A stretch of 64,000 bases of DNA. Origin: Populus alba (Eukaryota; Streptophyta; Magnoliopsida; Malpighiales; Salicaceae). Below, piece by piece: positions 24,522 through 36,503 of this stretch. Numbering within the stretch: the stretch's first letter is position 1; every line of letters begins with the position of its first letter. The translations under genes and the position numbers were made by a program. The stretch is taken from the NCBI RefSeq assembly GCF_005239225.2, contig NC_133298.1:5639395-5703394 (forward strand), written 5' to 3'. The notes under the pieces were generated by a model that had not been told where the DNA came from, made no database searches, and was given only the letters and a program-made list of their open reading frames with translations.

Positions 24522-26633
24522 ATATTGTGATACAGTGGTCTAAGTTTTAGTAATGTGGAGCTTATAAAATTGCTGAAGAAAATTGATGGCATTTGATTGA
24601 ATGTTAGGTTAAAAAATGCGTTCGTATTAAAATAATTAAAAAATAAGCATATTTTAAGTTACATAAGTAATTTATATGATCAAGAAATTATTTAATATTT
24701 TCTACAGTTTTTCATTTATTAATATATTCAAAATTATATGTATAAAAGCTATTTTTATCAAACCTAGCCTTAATTTGATCTAAAATAAGGCTCGTGTCAT
24801 GTATTGAGTAAATTAAATTAAATTAATTAAAAAAATGTTTTTTATTTTTAAAAGTTCAAAATAATATTTTTGAGAAAAATAATTAAGCAAATTTTTTTTA
24901 TTGGTGATAGGTGTTAACCTTCATGTCATATATTTATGTTTTTATATATATTTTTTATGATAACAATAATATAAAAACTGAAATAATATGTTTTGTTGAG
25001 AATGAATTTTAAATATATTTATATAAATATCATATCGACAAGCATAATTAAGGATTTCATGAAGAAATCAAGAAACAAATCTAAGAAGGAAGCATATTAA
25101 AGACTTAAAATTAAGTATTCATTTCTAGTACTTGATGTTAACCATTTTATCTTATCTTAGAAGCATAAAATTAAAATGAATGCATATGCTTCTTCATTAT
25201 TTATACATTTAAAAATAAATAATAAAACAATTATAAGAATTCACTTAGGTTAAAAATAATAAATCTGAAATTCTACGTGAACTAATTGACAATTTGTTCA
25301 TCTATAATAAACACCTAGGAAATTTTACAGGAATTAGTTGACCAATTGGCTTGACCAATAAGAGCTGATTAACCATTTCAGCTATCAATTGGATTGCGAC
25401 AGGTTATAAATGATTAATTTTTGCTATATATATCTTGTCTAATTATAAAATTAAGAAGAAAATCTAAAAATACATGATATATAAACTATTCTAATAGCAA
25501 AAACACTTTAAAATCATTAATCATTGGTTATAATCTAATTAGTGCTATTAAAACCTTTATATTATAGCATAAAAGTATTTAAAATCCCATACTCACTATA
25601 ATTAAATATTTTTAATTCCTTGAAATGATATCTTATAAGATATAAAGATATTAAAAATCTGAATTGTATTATCTATTATATTGAGAGAGTTAGTTGTTAT
25701 AATAAAATTTCACTTGTAAATCTTTGAAAGTTAGATATAAACTCTTAGTGCTGGTGGGGTAATTTTATCAAGAAAAAATCTTGAAAATGACATATCATCA
25801 AATGAAAGAAAAATTTAATATAAATTTATTAAGTAATTATTATATTATTGAAGAAATAATTACTCATCCACGTTAAAAATTAAATTTGCAAATTCTGTCA
25901 TTTCATATCATTCTCTATGAATATTTTGTTCTCCAGGTAACTTGTTTATACCTCCCTGATCTCTCTTTTTACGTGGGATGAAAACCTGTTGTTATTTTTC
26001 AAAGTATTTGTAAGTGAATAAAATAATATATATATATATATATTATATATATATATATATATATTAAACAGCACCAAAAATGGATCAGTGTTGTAAGCTA
26101 GCTCTGGTGTTATTGTTGCAGGCAGAAAAAAAGGTTTTAACAGTTTTTATTATGTTGTCGGGTTCAGGAACTTTGCCATCATTGCCATGTCTGAGCACGA
26201 CTTTAAAGAATTCATAGTTTATGATAAGATAATGAAGAACAACTGGCACGTACAGCTCGAAGTTGGCTCATTACAATTTTCTTGTCTACTCTGTTTAGAT
26301 CTAGCAGTAAAGTTTTGTGTGTTCTTGAAACTACATGGGAGCAACTTACACTTTCAATTCTAATGTGCTAAGCAAACGTAGGATGCATGCTGTTCCCTTT
26401 TCATGCCCTAGCTAGGTCCAAACTTGGACTTGACCTAATTGTTTCAATTCAAACCCTTTTCTAAGAAGTTGGTGTATTTATTGCCCTCGTCCAATTAAAA
26501 TATAAATGCTGCCCCTTCATGCAATTTCAAGTGGTGTTTGGAACTACTATTGAAATTATGTTTTTTTTTTTTAAAAATTATTTTGATACATTTCCGAGCG
26601 AAAAACATTTTAAATTAACCGCAATTGCTACCA
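24522..26633. other. AT-rich spacer, no gene recognised
   Basis: About 2 kb of AT-rich DNA with an (AT)n run near 26027-26065. Positions 26528-26632 look like a truncated MITE-like copy (starts GTGTTTGGAACTACTATTG, ends CCGCAATTGCTACCA) abutting copy G. The 65-codon frame at 26519-26716 is made of these repeats and is not a gene. Confidence 0.45.
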
Positions 26634-26841
26634 TGCCTGTTTGTTTCTGTATTTCAAAAGTGATTTTGAAAAAAATTAAAATTTTTTTTATTTATTTCAA
26701 AATAATATTTTTTTGAGTGTTTTCAAATCATCTTGATGTGTTGATGTCAAATTTTTTTTTAAAAAAAATAAAAAAATAACATTGACATACATTTTAACAC
26801 AAAAGTTATTTGAAAAACAACAACAACTACATTGCCAAACC
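26634..26841. repeat. MITE-like AT-rich repeat, copy G
   Basis: Clear copy: left end TGCCTGTTTGTTTCTGTATT, right end ACTACATTGCCAAACCT, core CATCTTGATGTGTTGATGTC. A truncated copy ends exactly where this one begins, suggesting nested or clustered insertion. Confidence 0.6.
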
Positions 26842-26921
26842 TAAAAATTTTCCATTGAAAGGTGAGAGATGGGATTTGTGTTTACGGATTTTAAATATAT
26901 TTTTAATTAAAAATATATTAA

Positions 26922-26960
<39 letters not shown>

Positions 26961-27186
26961 TATATCAAAATCAATTAAAAACTTATCAATTTGATGATTT
27001 TTAAAAATGAAAAACAATCTAAAAACAAATTTATAAAGCAAAAACAAATATTCATATTAAAACATCAAATTCTAATCAATGCATGATAGTTTATGAAAAT
27101 ATTTATCGATAGTTTCAAAATCAGAATCCTTTTTCTTCTTCTTTTGTTTAAAATGAAAGTGATTAACGAAGTGAATTCCCTCGTTT

Positions 27187-27190
27187 TATA

Positions 27191-27247
<57 letters not shown>
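27187..27247. repeat. (AT)n microsatellite, about 60 bases
   Basis: Nearly uninterrupted AT dinucleotide run, the longest in the window. A shorter AT run lies at about 26929-26957. Such tracts are usually highly variable between individuals. Confidence 0.9.
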
Positions 27248-27248
<1 letters not shown>

Positions 27249-27797
27249 CCAAGATCATGCTCTCTAACCATTCCAAGAGATTTTAGAGAAATTTTACTCA
27301 GCACACCACCAATGCAAAGGTGAGAGCAGTGGGATCATAGCAAATGTATCAGTTGGATTTAAGAAAAGATATATGGGATGCAATTCAAGTGCGAGCTAGG
27401 AATACGATAAAATCTATTATTTTTATTACGCACATAAAACACACTATATATGTCATTTAAGATATTAACTGATATAGTGAGTGATTTATTTCCTCCATAT
27501 CATCTTGAGTTTGAATCTTAGCTGGGATTGTAAGTAAATTTTATTTTTTTTAATGTACCAATTCAAAAATAAATCGAAAAATTGACGTGATGCATAATGT
27601 TTCTTGTGGGTATGTGATCAGTTTATATATACACTTGTTTCATTAAAAATAATTATAATAACCTGAAAAATACAGGGATCATGCAGAAATTAAAAAGTAT
27701 CACAAAATTCCTTGAAACATTCCCTAAATGAATTTTAAAAAAATACTTAATTTTCTATTAAAATGGGTGATTTATCCTAAAAAAAATCATATCATGA
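27248..27797. other. AT-rich spacer
   Basis: No gene recognised. Near 27500-27530 the words TGAGTTTGAATCTTAG resemble a decayed pol III box B, but no SINE body or tail could be traced. Confidence 0.4.
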
Positions 27798-27955
27798 GCC
27801 TGTTTATTTTTATGTTTTTAAAGTATTTTTGAATATTTTTTTTTATTTTTTTTTTCTTCAAGTTAATTTTTTTGTATTTTCAAATTATTTTAATGTGTTG
27901 AAGTTAAAAATAAATTTTAAAATATTAAAAAATTTTTAAAAAATAATTATTATCA
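27798..27955. repeat. MITE-like AT-rich repeat, copy H
   Basis: Starts GCCTGTTTATTTTTATG and carries the core TTATTTTAATGTGTTGAAGTT; the right end is eroded. Confidence 0.45.
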
Positions 27956-28194
27956 TATATATCATAATCCATGCAAAGTCTAGTACCTATTGCAAATCCT
28001 AATTTACTGGTTCTATGAGAAAGTGGTAAACTTCTGCATTTGAACAAGTTTTAAAATTATGTTTTTATTTAAAAAATTAAAATTAGTATTTTTTAATTAA
28101 TTTTAATAATTTTATAAAAAATATAAATATAAAAAATATTTTTATATATTTTTAAAAAACTCAAGTAATAATAGAATAACCTCTATTTATGCCC

Positions 28195-28480
28195 CCCAGC
28201 AAGTGCATGATCAAAGAGAGTGAATTCCTGATCCATGTCCCACATGATGATATAATCGACGGTGAACAGAAAAGGAAAGTAGGGTCCACAAAATGTTAAG
28301 GGAAGCACATGATCCAAGACGTTGCCATATGGGTCCCTACCACTAGCTCTCGTCCACAGACCACCGACGCTGTAGGCCGGAATTTATTATATCAAATCTT
28401 CTGATCTCGACACGTGTACTACTTCCGTACAAAACGATCACATTTACGACGTGAAAACCGCGTTTTTCAGGGCCCTAACA
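28195..28480. other. GC-richer unique island with a G-box, noncoding
   Basis: About 290 bases distinctly richer in G and C than the surrounding repeats. It contains CACGTG at 28411-28416 and a further ACGTG near 28450. No open frame or RNA gene recognised. It may be a conserved noncoding element or a promoter remnant; function unknown. Confidence 0.35.
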
Positions 28481-28496
28481 ATTTTATTATGTTACT

Positions 28497-28650
28497 CAGA
28501 TTCAAAATTTTTTACCTTTTTTTTAAAAATTTAAATTATTTTAATATGCTAATATTAAAAATAAATTTTAAAAATTAAAAATATATTATTTTAATATATT
28601 TTTACTTAAAAAAATTTATAAAATAATTTTTATCAAATCCTTAAATAGGC
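28497..28650. repeat. MITE-like AT-rich repeat, copy I
   Basis: Carries the shared core TTATTTTAATATGCTAATATT followed by the A-rich half; both ends are eroded, so the boundaries are approximate. Confidence 0.4.
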
Positions 28651-29269
28651 TCTTAATCAATAAACTTATCTACGCTTCTCTTGTATTTTATAAGAATTTT
28701 TAATAAATAAATGTATTTATAAGATAATATTTTTACTTTTTTTTCTTTAATTTGAGATTTAAATAATAGTATAATAATATCTATTAATTAGGCTAAATAT
28801 GTATAAAAATAATTATATTATTATTGTCACCATAGGTTAATTTGAAACTTTTATTGATTGTCACTATATTTGATTTCTTTTTCAAGCAAATTCATAGTGT
28901 TTTTTTTAGTAATATTAGCCTGGGACTTTTCATATGCCATAGTTTAGAAATATATATTTTTTTAATCTATATTTGAAGATAAATAATTTAACTAGTTCTG
29001 AGAATAATCTTGAATTTTTTCAAGAAATTACAATACACATCTTACAAATCTAATACACACACTACAAAATAAAATAAAATAAATTATATAAAAAAATAGA
29101 TAACAACAAAAGAGAAAAAAAATGAGATAACAATACTCACCTTTAGCCTTGACTTTGATGTTGATATTTTTTTTCTTTCTCTAGTGGCTACAAGTTACCA
29201 AAAGATTAAATTAATTTTAAATTATTAGTCTTAGTATTTAAGGAGGCATGCTTCATTATTCCTTGTCTT

Positions 29270-30440
29270 TTTAGGTTTAAATCTTGAGATAAAGACTTCA
29301 AAAATCCATTAAATCCTTCTAAATATATCAGACTGATACAAGAGTAAATTATTTTTAAAAAAATTAGCATTGATAAACATATAAGTTGATTTAAAAATAC
29401 CATTATTATAAAATACAACTCAATACTGTTAGAGCCCGTTTGTTTACGTGGTTGCTTCTGCGTTTGAAGCAACCACAACAAACAATTCGTTTGGTTAAAT
29501 TAAAAACGCAAAAAAACTGTTGGTGGGCCCCGTGTAATTTTCGCGTTCTGCACGCAAATTTTGAGAAGCAACTCCTGACTGTTTCTCGAAATTTAATTTA
29601 CGTGCACAGTGCAATTCACTTGCACTGTTCACTGACTTCTTCTTCTTTTTTTTTTTTTTTTTAAAGTGTGCTTATTTTTTGTATATATATAATTTTTTTT
29701 TTCAGTGTGTTTATTTTTTGTATATATATATTTTTTTTAAAAATTAGTTTATAGTGAATTAAATTTACTCATATTGTCATGTAAACAATATTTTTTTTTC
29801 TCGAAAAACTAGTGTAGAGTGAATTAAATTCACCTGCACTGTAATATCAAATCAATTTTATTCCTGATAATATTTTATCTAATTTTATATAAAATATTAT
29901 TTATTTTATGAAGTAATAGCAATAGTTAAATCCATAACATTTAAATTAAAAACCATCAGTATTAATATATATTTTTAAAATTATTTTATAACCTCAATTT
30001 CAAAAGCACTCTTAACCAAATATATTAAATTATTTTATTCAACCTCAATTTCAACCACAGTTTTTAACCGAACACCTATTTTTTCAATCAATCTCAACTA
30101 AAAGTACTTTTTATAAAAACAATTTTTTTTTAAACCACAACCACAACAGCTACCGCAATACAAAACACATTCTTAGTTTCAAGGTAGATTTAATTTGTAC
30201 TATTGGATATATAATTAACGTTAAAATTAATTTTTGAGAACCCAACAAAAGCCGAAAGGAAAATACTTAAGAAAATCTATTAAATTCCTCTAAATACATC
30301 AACTGAGAAGTGAATTATCAAGATTATTCAGAAAGAAATTTAATTTCCATAAACATATAAGTTGATTTAAAAATACCATTATTACTCAACACAACTCCAT
30401 ACTACTAGTTTCATGGTAGCATTTAATTGCAAACGAAAAG
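29270..30440. repeat. Diverged direct duplication, first copy split by a transposon
   Basis: Copy 1 runs from about 29270 to 29431 and resumes after the inserted element at 30176-30230. Copy 2 runs from about 30240 to 30440 without interruption. Both share the segment AAACATATAAGTTGATTTAA and the following AAAATACCATTATTA. Copy 2 then reads TAGTTTCATGGTAG and copy 1 (after the element) TAGTTTCAAGGTAG. Confidence 0.65.
29432..30172. mobile_element. Tourist-like (PIF/Harbinger) non-autonomous element, 741 bp
   Basis: Left end GAGCCCGTTTGTTTAC and right end (reversed) GAATGTGTTTTGTATT form an imperfect terminal inverted repeat. TTA flanks both ends (29429-29431 and 30173-30175), the target duplication expected for PIF/Harbinger elements. 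Subterminal words rich in GGTTGC/GCAACC mirror CCACAACCACAACAGC at the other end. No transposase is present. An adjacent duplicate of the flanking DNA lacks the element, which supports the boundaries. Confidence 0.6.
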
Positions 30441-30537
30441 GCAAGAGTCCAAGAATCACGAGCGACAGCTAAAAATACTATGAAATGATGATAGAACTGC
30501 ATGCAGAAGATAACAGCCCACTCTTCTTCAACTTTAC

Positions 30538-30545
30538 TATATATA
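30538..30545 (+). promoter_or_regulatory. Probable TATA box of the MFS transporter gene
   Basis: TATATATA followed within 15 bases by the pyrimidine patch CCTCCTCTCTCTCTC (from about 30555), a common plant core-promoter arrangement. It lies 173 bases before the ATG at 30718. The transcription start is not known. Confidence 0.45.
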
Positions 30546-30717
30546 CTAATATACCTCCTCTCTCTCTCGCTCGCACGGGCTTCAAAGAAAAGCGAATCTC
30601 ACACGCTCTTTGAAGAGATTGTTTCGCCGGACAACACTACATTATACATTACAGGGGGTATTGTTCTGGGGTTCCTTCTCTCAAAAACAGAGAGATATTG
30701 AGTGAAATAAGAAAAAA

Positions 30718-33700
30718 ATGGAAGCTTTTTACTATTTGGTTTTTGGGGCATTAAGTGCTGTAGTGTTTGGAGTTGAGTTAAGCAAGACAACAAAAGATCG
30801 AATCAATACATCTCCTGCTTTCAATTCTTTCAAGAATAACTACCTTGTAGTGTACTCTCTTATGATGGGTAAGTGTGTGCCTTTTCTTTTATTTTTCCAT
30901 TAAAAATCCTAACCTTTTTAGATCTATAATGTATTTGCATGGATCTGATGTGATTTACGTGTGTTTGATTGTTTTTTGGAGGTGGGGTTATTAGCATTTT
31001 TGTGGGATTTGTTTTTTCTGGTCTTCAAAGATGGAAATTTTATGAGAAAAATGAGAAGTGTGAGGAATGCGGGACTCGGGTTGCTTTTTTTATAGGTTGG
31101 GGAAGTGGGATCTGGATTTAGATTGGTCATAAATAAGTGGGTCTGATATGGGTTCTTGTTTTTCATTTTGTTTGTTTTTTCTACTACTTAGTGGAGGGTT
31201 AGTATTTGGTGCTGTAAAAGTTTGAGCTTCCGTTGTGTTTTGTACTTTTAAACTGATAATGGAGATTGGATCTGATTTATTTTGTTGAATTTTAGTTGAG
31301 CAGCCTCTTAAGGCTAGCTAGATTTGGATATTCTATCTTGCCTTCAATATCAGACTAGAATTTGTTGATTAAGTTGTTTCAGCAATTCTGTTCCTGATAA
31401 ATTACTGTTTATGTGACAGCTGGTGATTGGTTGCAAGGTCCATATGTTTACTTCCTTTATACTACATATGGCTTTGGGAAAGGGGAGATTGGGCAGCTTT
31501 TTATCGCTGGTTTTGGGTCCTCCATGCTGTTTGGGACGATTGTTGGATCTTTGGCTGATAAACAGTAAGTGGTTCCTCGAGAGTTGTTGTTTTATGATAA
31601 TGTTTTTCCTTTACTAAGTGTGATCTGCTTGGCTTCATGTCAGGGGTCGAAGGAGGGCATGTGTGACTTATTGCATTACCTATATACTGAGCTGCATTAC
31701 CAAGCATTCTCCTCAGTACAGAGTTTTAATGATAGGCCGTGTCTTGGGAGGTATCGCCACTTCTCTCCTATTTTCATCATTTGAGTCATGGCTGGTCGCA
31801 GAACACAATAAGGTAATGGATTGTTTTTCTGCTGTAGTGTTATTAGTTAATACTTTCTGGTTTCAGGTTTAGAAGAACAAATCATTGCATAACACTTGGT
31901 AGATCAGTCAACCTCCTTAACATTAGTGGTTCAAGATTTCTGATCTAAGTTTCTGCCATAACAATTTCTCCTCGCTGTTCTTTGCTAAAACCAATTCAAT
32001 CTAATCATTAGCAGATGGGTAATCACCTTTAAATGTAACCTCATCTTAATTCTTCTTTTTTCTCACTTAATTGGTGCAGAGGGGCTTTGATCAACAATGG
32101 CTGTCACTGACATTTTCAAAGGCAATTTTTCTGGGAAATGGTCTTGTGGCTATCTTGTCAGGATTGTTTGGAAACTTTCTTGTAGATACATTTCAACTTG
32201 GCCCTGTGGCTCCTTTTGATGCTGCTGCATGTTTTCTTGCAATTGGAATGGCCGTTATTTTGTCATCATGGACAGAGAACTACGGAGATCCTTCAGAGAA
32301 CAAGGACTTGATTGCCCAATTCAGGGGTGCTGCTGTGGCCATTGCTTCTGGTAGAGTCTGATAGTTGCTTTGCATGATGCATTCATTGTTCAGTGTGGTG
32401 TTTGGCAAGCTAATTTATTTTTTCAGCCTGTTTCTTCCTTGCTACTTTTTTTACCTTGCTTCCCCATATTTTTTCCTTATACTTTTCCCCTTTCCTCTGA
32501 ATTATATTTAATGCTTTTCAGATGAGAAAATTGCTTTGCTGGGTGCAATTCAGTCTCTGTTTGAAGGTTCTATGTATACCTTTGTGTTCCTCTGGACACC
32601 TGCTTTGAGCCCAAACGATGAGGAAATTCCTCATGGATTTATTTTTGCGACATTCATGTTGGCATCAATGTTGGGAAGCTCTATTGCATCTCGGTTGATG
32701 GCCCGCTCATCACCCAGGGTAGAGAGCTACATGCAGATTGTTTTCATTGTCTCATCAGCATCTCTTCTGCTTCCTATTGTAACCAGTGTATGTATGGTTT
32801 CCAATCTATCATTTTGATCCTTTGTTTCCTCCTTCCATGTTCTCCTATTAATCTGCAGTTTCTCTGACATGGAACAGTTCTTAGTAGCACCTTCTAAAGT
32901 TAAGGGCGGCGGCATCTCATTATCAGGCTGTCTCCAGATGCTTGGCTTCTGCACCTTTGAGGCTTGTGTAGGGATATTCTGGCCTTCTATTATGAAGATG
33001 AGGTCCCAATACATTCCTGAGGAGGCCAGAAGCACCATTATGAACTTCTTCCGCATTCCACTCAATATCTTTGTGTGCGTTGTTTTGTACAATGTAAGTT
33101 GCTAGTTTTACTTGTATATCCTGACCCATTAGTAGTGGTAATTGTAGAATTGCTCATAAAACTGGAAAAACCTAGATTACTCGCCAGGTATTTATGCATT
33201 TGTGCTAGCATTGTATAAGTTTTGATCACACTCGATAGACTCAGTGCACTGGTTTAACCTTCAGTTAGTTAAGACTAACCTAATTGGTATCCATCTTCAG
33301 CATGACCAACCTGTAACTTGGAAGTAGTTTTCTGTTCCATGCTACCACCCTCCCCCTCCCCTCCAACTCACCCACCACATATGACTGCGAACATGGAGTG
33401 TCTCTCGTTTTGTGTTTGCTTACTAGTTCTTTGGTTTTTTATTTGAAGGTCAATGCATTCCCTATCACTGTTATGTTTGGTATGTGCTCGATTTTCCTCG
33501 TGGTGGCATCTATCTTGCAGAGGAGGCTCTTGGTGATTGCAGAAAAGCAAAGTAAATCTTTTCCCTCTACTTTGCAACTTCTGTTGAACTTAGATATAAA
33601 AGCAGTTCTCAGTTCATCTTTAGATTATATTGTGCATACTGCATAGTGGAAGAAACATGGTGCATATATTTACCAATACTTGCCTGTTGCATTTTTACAG

Positions 33701-33759
33701 AGACAGAAGTCTGGGAAATGAAGGAAAGGGATAATGAGGCAGAGCCACTGAACATTTGA
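30718..33759 (+). CDS. MFS transporter, MFSD5/molybdate-anion transporter-like (8 exons)
   Basis: Major facilitator protein of the MFSD5 type, a family linked to molybdate uptake in algae and animals. Exons 30718-30868, 31420-31564, 31644-31812, 32080-32350, 32522-32787, 32878-33093, 33449-33551 and 33701-33759 join in phase to 459 residues, the family length. Many hydrophobic segments are visible, consistent with about 12 membrane spans. The loop between spans 2 and 3 reads GSLADKQGRRRACV, the MFS signature A region, and GRVLGGIATSLLFSSFESWLV follows as in MFSD5. The C-terminal tail is charged and ends EAEPLNI. The intron before exon 6 has an alternative AG (32859) whose use would hit a stop at once. 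Direct evidence for molybdate transport in plants of this clade is limited, so substrate is inference. It resembles Arabidopsis At4g27720 from memory. Confidence 0.93.
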
Positions 33760-35329
33760 TCAAACAGACCGATTACTTTTGGAAACAACAACCACCCAAT
33801 TCATTCTATATATCTGTTGTGCTTCCAGCTAGTTCGAAGTTTACATATGATTTAACCTTGAAATCAACAAGGAGAATATAGTGGTCTGTCTTCAAAGAAG
33901 AAGGAGATACAAACATGCCTCTTTGACTTCTACAATTATTCATTTTTGGCTGTCACTTATTTGACAGAGTAGTAGTAGTGTATTAATAGTAGTCTTTTTC
34001 GTTCCCCCACCTTTGCTTATTACTTCAAGTCTGCAAGGAATTTGTCATGTCTACAAAGTAATTCATGTAATAGTTTTCAAAACTTGGTCTATAAGTCTGT
34101 ACTCTCAATTTAAATTATATATGGCTTCTCAATGTGCTTACCTATTTGATGATGTGTTTTCAAGCTTTTGCGCTGAAATGATTTTTTTGATGATTTTAAT
34201 ATGCAGATGTCGCAATGAACTAATGATCGATGATATCATCCTAATGCTTTTCTTCATGCTTCAAATGTAAGGTTTAAGATATGATTTCTTGATGCTTTAC
34301 AAGGAAGCTACAGGTTATTGAAATTTACTGATGGGGCCTGAAAGTGACCCTGGTAATTATTAGGAGAGAACGGAAATCTTAGCTGATAAGTTTAGAAACT
34401 AGGCACGCTTATCTTACTTGCTCTTCCCTTGTGTGATCACAAGTGATTTGACCAATACTTGTGAGGAAAGAACATCTCTGTATTTATAAAACAGAAAAAT
34501 CATCAAATGAAATAATCATTTCTTATATATATAGTTTTTCTCTTTTTTGGTTGGTGAGTGATATGTTGTGTTTCTTTCTTTGAATGAATAAAAGGATATG
34601 TATTTTTTCTTGAATTTTCATTGAATTATGCTAGTTTTTTTTTTTTTTTCAAATTTTTGATCTTATAGTAGGGTTATAATATTTTGAATTGGAGATTGTA
34701 GATTGCAAGATGCTTAATGATTTTTTTTAAAAAATATCTGATGTGAAGCAATTGAATGGTTACTATGAAGGACCAATTGAAGATCCTAGACAAAGGAGAG
34801 TGGTTGATATTTATGAATTTCTTTGAATCCGAGGAAAAAATGGGTTCTTATATCATGTGTGATGCTAATTCTAGAGAAATTCTTCCCCAAAATCACCTTT
34901 GGAGGCATGTTAATAATGGTTTGGTTCTGAATTGCATTGCATTTGGAGGTGTAATATGCAGCTGAGCATGCTGTTGAACAAATTTGGAAATGAATCAATG
35001 GCGGCTATAATATTTATTGACTTTCTAAATTTAGCTTGATTATACGGGTTCCAGTAGTTGAAAATAGGTGGTTCGGATGTGTTGGATATTCCGAACCTTC
35101 TGCTACAATGTTGCTAGTGAACTGGTTTTCTCTGCTGTTACTTTTTTTTTTTGTTGGATTTTCTGGAGTTTTAATCATGTTATTAACATGGCGATTTTTC
35201 ATTGCAAAGTTTGCAAGAAATGTACTGTAAAAACCAATTGCAATTGTAGTAGCAGTCTGTTTGTCATCCAGTTGTTTTGTGCTAGAAGGCTGGCGTTCTA
35301 TTCCTTGACAAAGAAAATGCCAGGAAATG
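33760..35329. other. 3' flank of the MFS gene and gene-poor spacer
   Basis: Probable 3' UTR to about 34300, then AT-rich DNA. Short frames at 34756-34965 and 35068-35330 may be older parts of the RNase H-like remnant that follows, but I recognise no domain in them. Confidence 0.4.
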
Positions 35330-35935
35330 TCATGCAAGATCAAACACCATCGCTAGTAATAATGTGCTGGAAGGTATGGAAATCCAGGCACAAATGTGTT
35401 TTAGAAGGCTCTCAGATTGATCCTAGGACTGTGAACTCAGCCTTTAGAACTTGTTCTGAGTTGCAAGGAGCAAGGCGTTTCTTGTGCAAAGGAAACATCA
35501 TGCTATTCAGACAAGCAGTTCAACCGTTTGGACATCTCCTAGGGCAACACTTCAACTTTGAAAGTCAACATTGATGCAGCCTTCAAAGGAAATGAAATTG
35601 ATGCTGGCATTTGGATTGTATGGATAAAACACAGAAGTACAGCCATGGATGGCATTTTCACAGCGACTAAGGTGCGGAAAGCTCTTGACAGGTTGAAAGC
35701 TTAATTTCCCTCTTTGAGGGGCAATGAGGATGGCAGTATCAAGAAGACATGACAATCTGATCAATGGAACTGATTCAGCCATTGTAACTCAAGCATTATC
35801 ACAGCAACATGAAGATATTAATTGGGATATCTATCAAATCATTGATGATATTAAAATGCTTTTGAGCAGTCATCAAGATTGGCAGATTGAAAAGCTAGAA
35901 ATACATGTAATGTTTAAGTTCATCTTCTTCGGCTA
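35330..35935 (+). pseudogene. Broken RNase H-like (RVT_3) remnant
   Basis: Degraded fragment of the RNase H-like domain found at the end of plant non-LTR retrotransposons and in related domesticated genes. Pieces in different frames include KVNIDAAFKGNEIDAGIW (around 35562-35615), then AMDGIFTATKVRKAL, and after a stop and frame change INGTDSAIVTQALSQQHEDI (around 35760-35820) followed by WDIYQIIDDIKMLLSSHQDW. The order and the D-containing blocks fit RVT_3. Upstream, KVWKSRHKCVLEG resembles the stretch before this domain. Several stops and frame changes rule out an active protein. It ends about 120 bases before the LTR element. Confidence 0.65.
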
Positions 35936-36048
35936 GATATGCAGTGCAATGAGTTTGGGTTTTTATACAAAGGGTCTTTCATGAAAAAGAGAGATTTTTT
36001 TTAATCCAATCTTTATACTTTAAGTTTGTTCATATGATTAGCTCCTTT

Positions 36049-36053
36049 GTTTC
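36049..36053. repeat. Target-site duplication, left
   Basis: GTTTC immediately before the 5' LTR, repeated at 41486-41490 after the 3' LTR. Five bases is the expected length for a Ty3/gypsy insertion. Confidence 0.9.
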
Positions 36054-36465
36054 TGTCACGACTGGAATCAACGAAGCTAGGGATTAGCACAGAAGAAGAG
36101 GGAAATAATTCAAACACAGCATAAACGACAGCGTTGAGAAGAAGCGGCAAAGAATTTAAAGATTAGTTAAACGGTTGCATTTTGTGCAGCCCGGTTAATG
36201 TTGAATTAAACGTATAGAAGCCACGTGTAAAGGCTAAGAGGAATATAACAAACAGAACATGAGGGTTATTATAAATACCCTATAGGTTGTAACATAGAGA
36301 ATTAATCAATAACAGAAACCAACATTCTTTCCTAAATTCTCTCGTGTCTCTGCAGTGTGCTTGGAGAAATCATGCAGAACGCATGTCACGTTCTACCTCT
36401 CTTCTTCTAACCTTTCTCCCCATTCCTTGAGCCTTTGATCATCCTCTAAAAATATACTTGCAGCA
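36054..36465 (+). repeat. 5' LTR, 412 bp
   Basis: Starts TGTCACGACTGG and ends TTGCAGCA. A likely TATA box, TATAAATA, is at 36270-36277, and an ACGTG word lies upstream of it. Matches the 3' LTR at about 94-95% by eye. Confidence 0.95.
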
Positions 36466-36468
36466 AAG

Positions 36469-36480
36469 TGGTATCAGAGC
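36469..36480 (+). other. Primer binding site, initiator-Met tRNA
   Basis: TGGTATCAGAGC, complementary to the 3' end of plant initiator methionine tRNA, three bases after the 5' LTR. Confidence 0.95.
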
Positions 36481-36503
36481 TTTCATATTTAGACCTCCAC
36501 AAC

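Noticed and set aside
27500..27600. Possible second SINE with a box B-like word
   Set aside because: No body, 3' motif or tail like the copy at 8026.
30501..30701. 66-codon open frame directly upstream of the MFS transporter, possible uORF
   Set aside because: It starts before the likely TATA box (30538-30545), so it is probably not in the mRNA.
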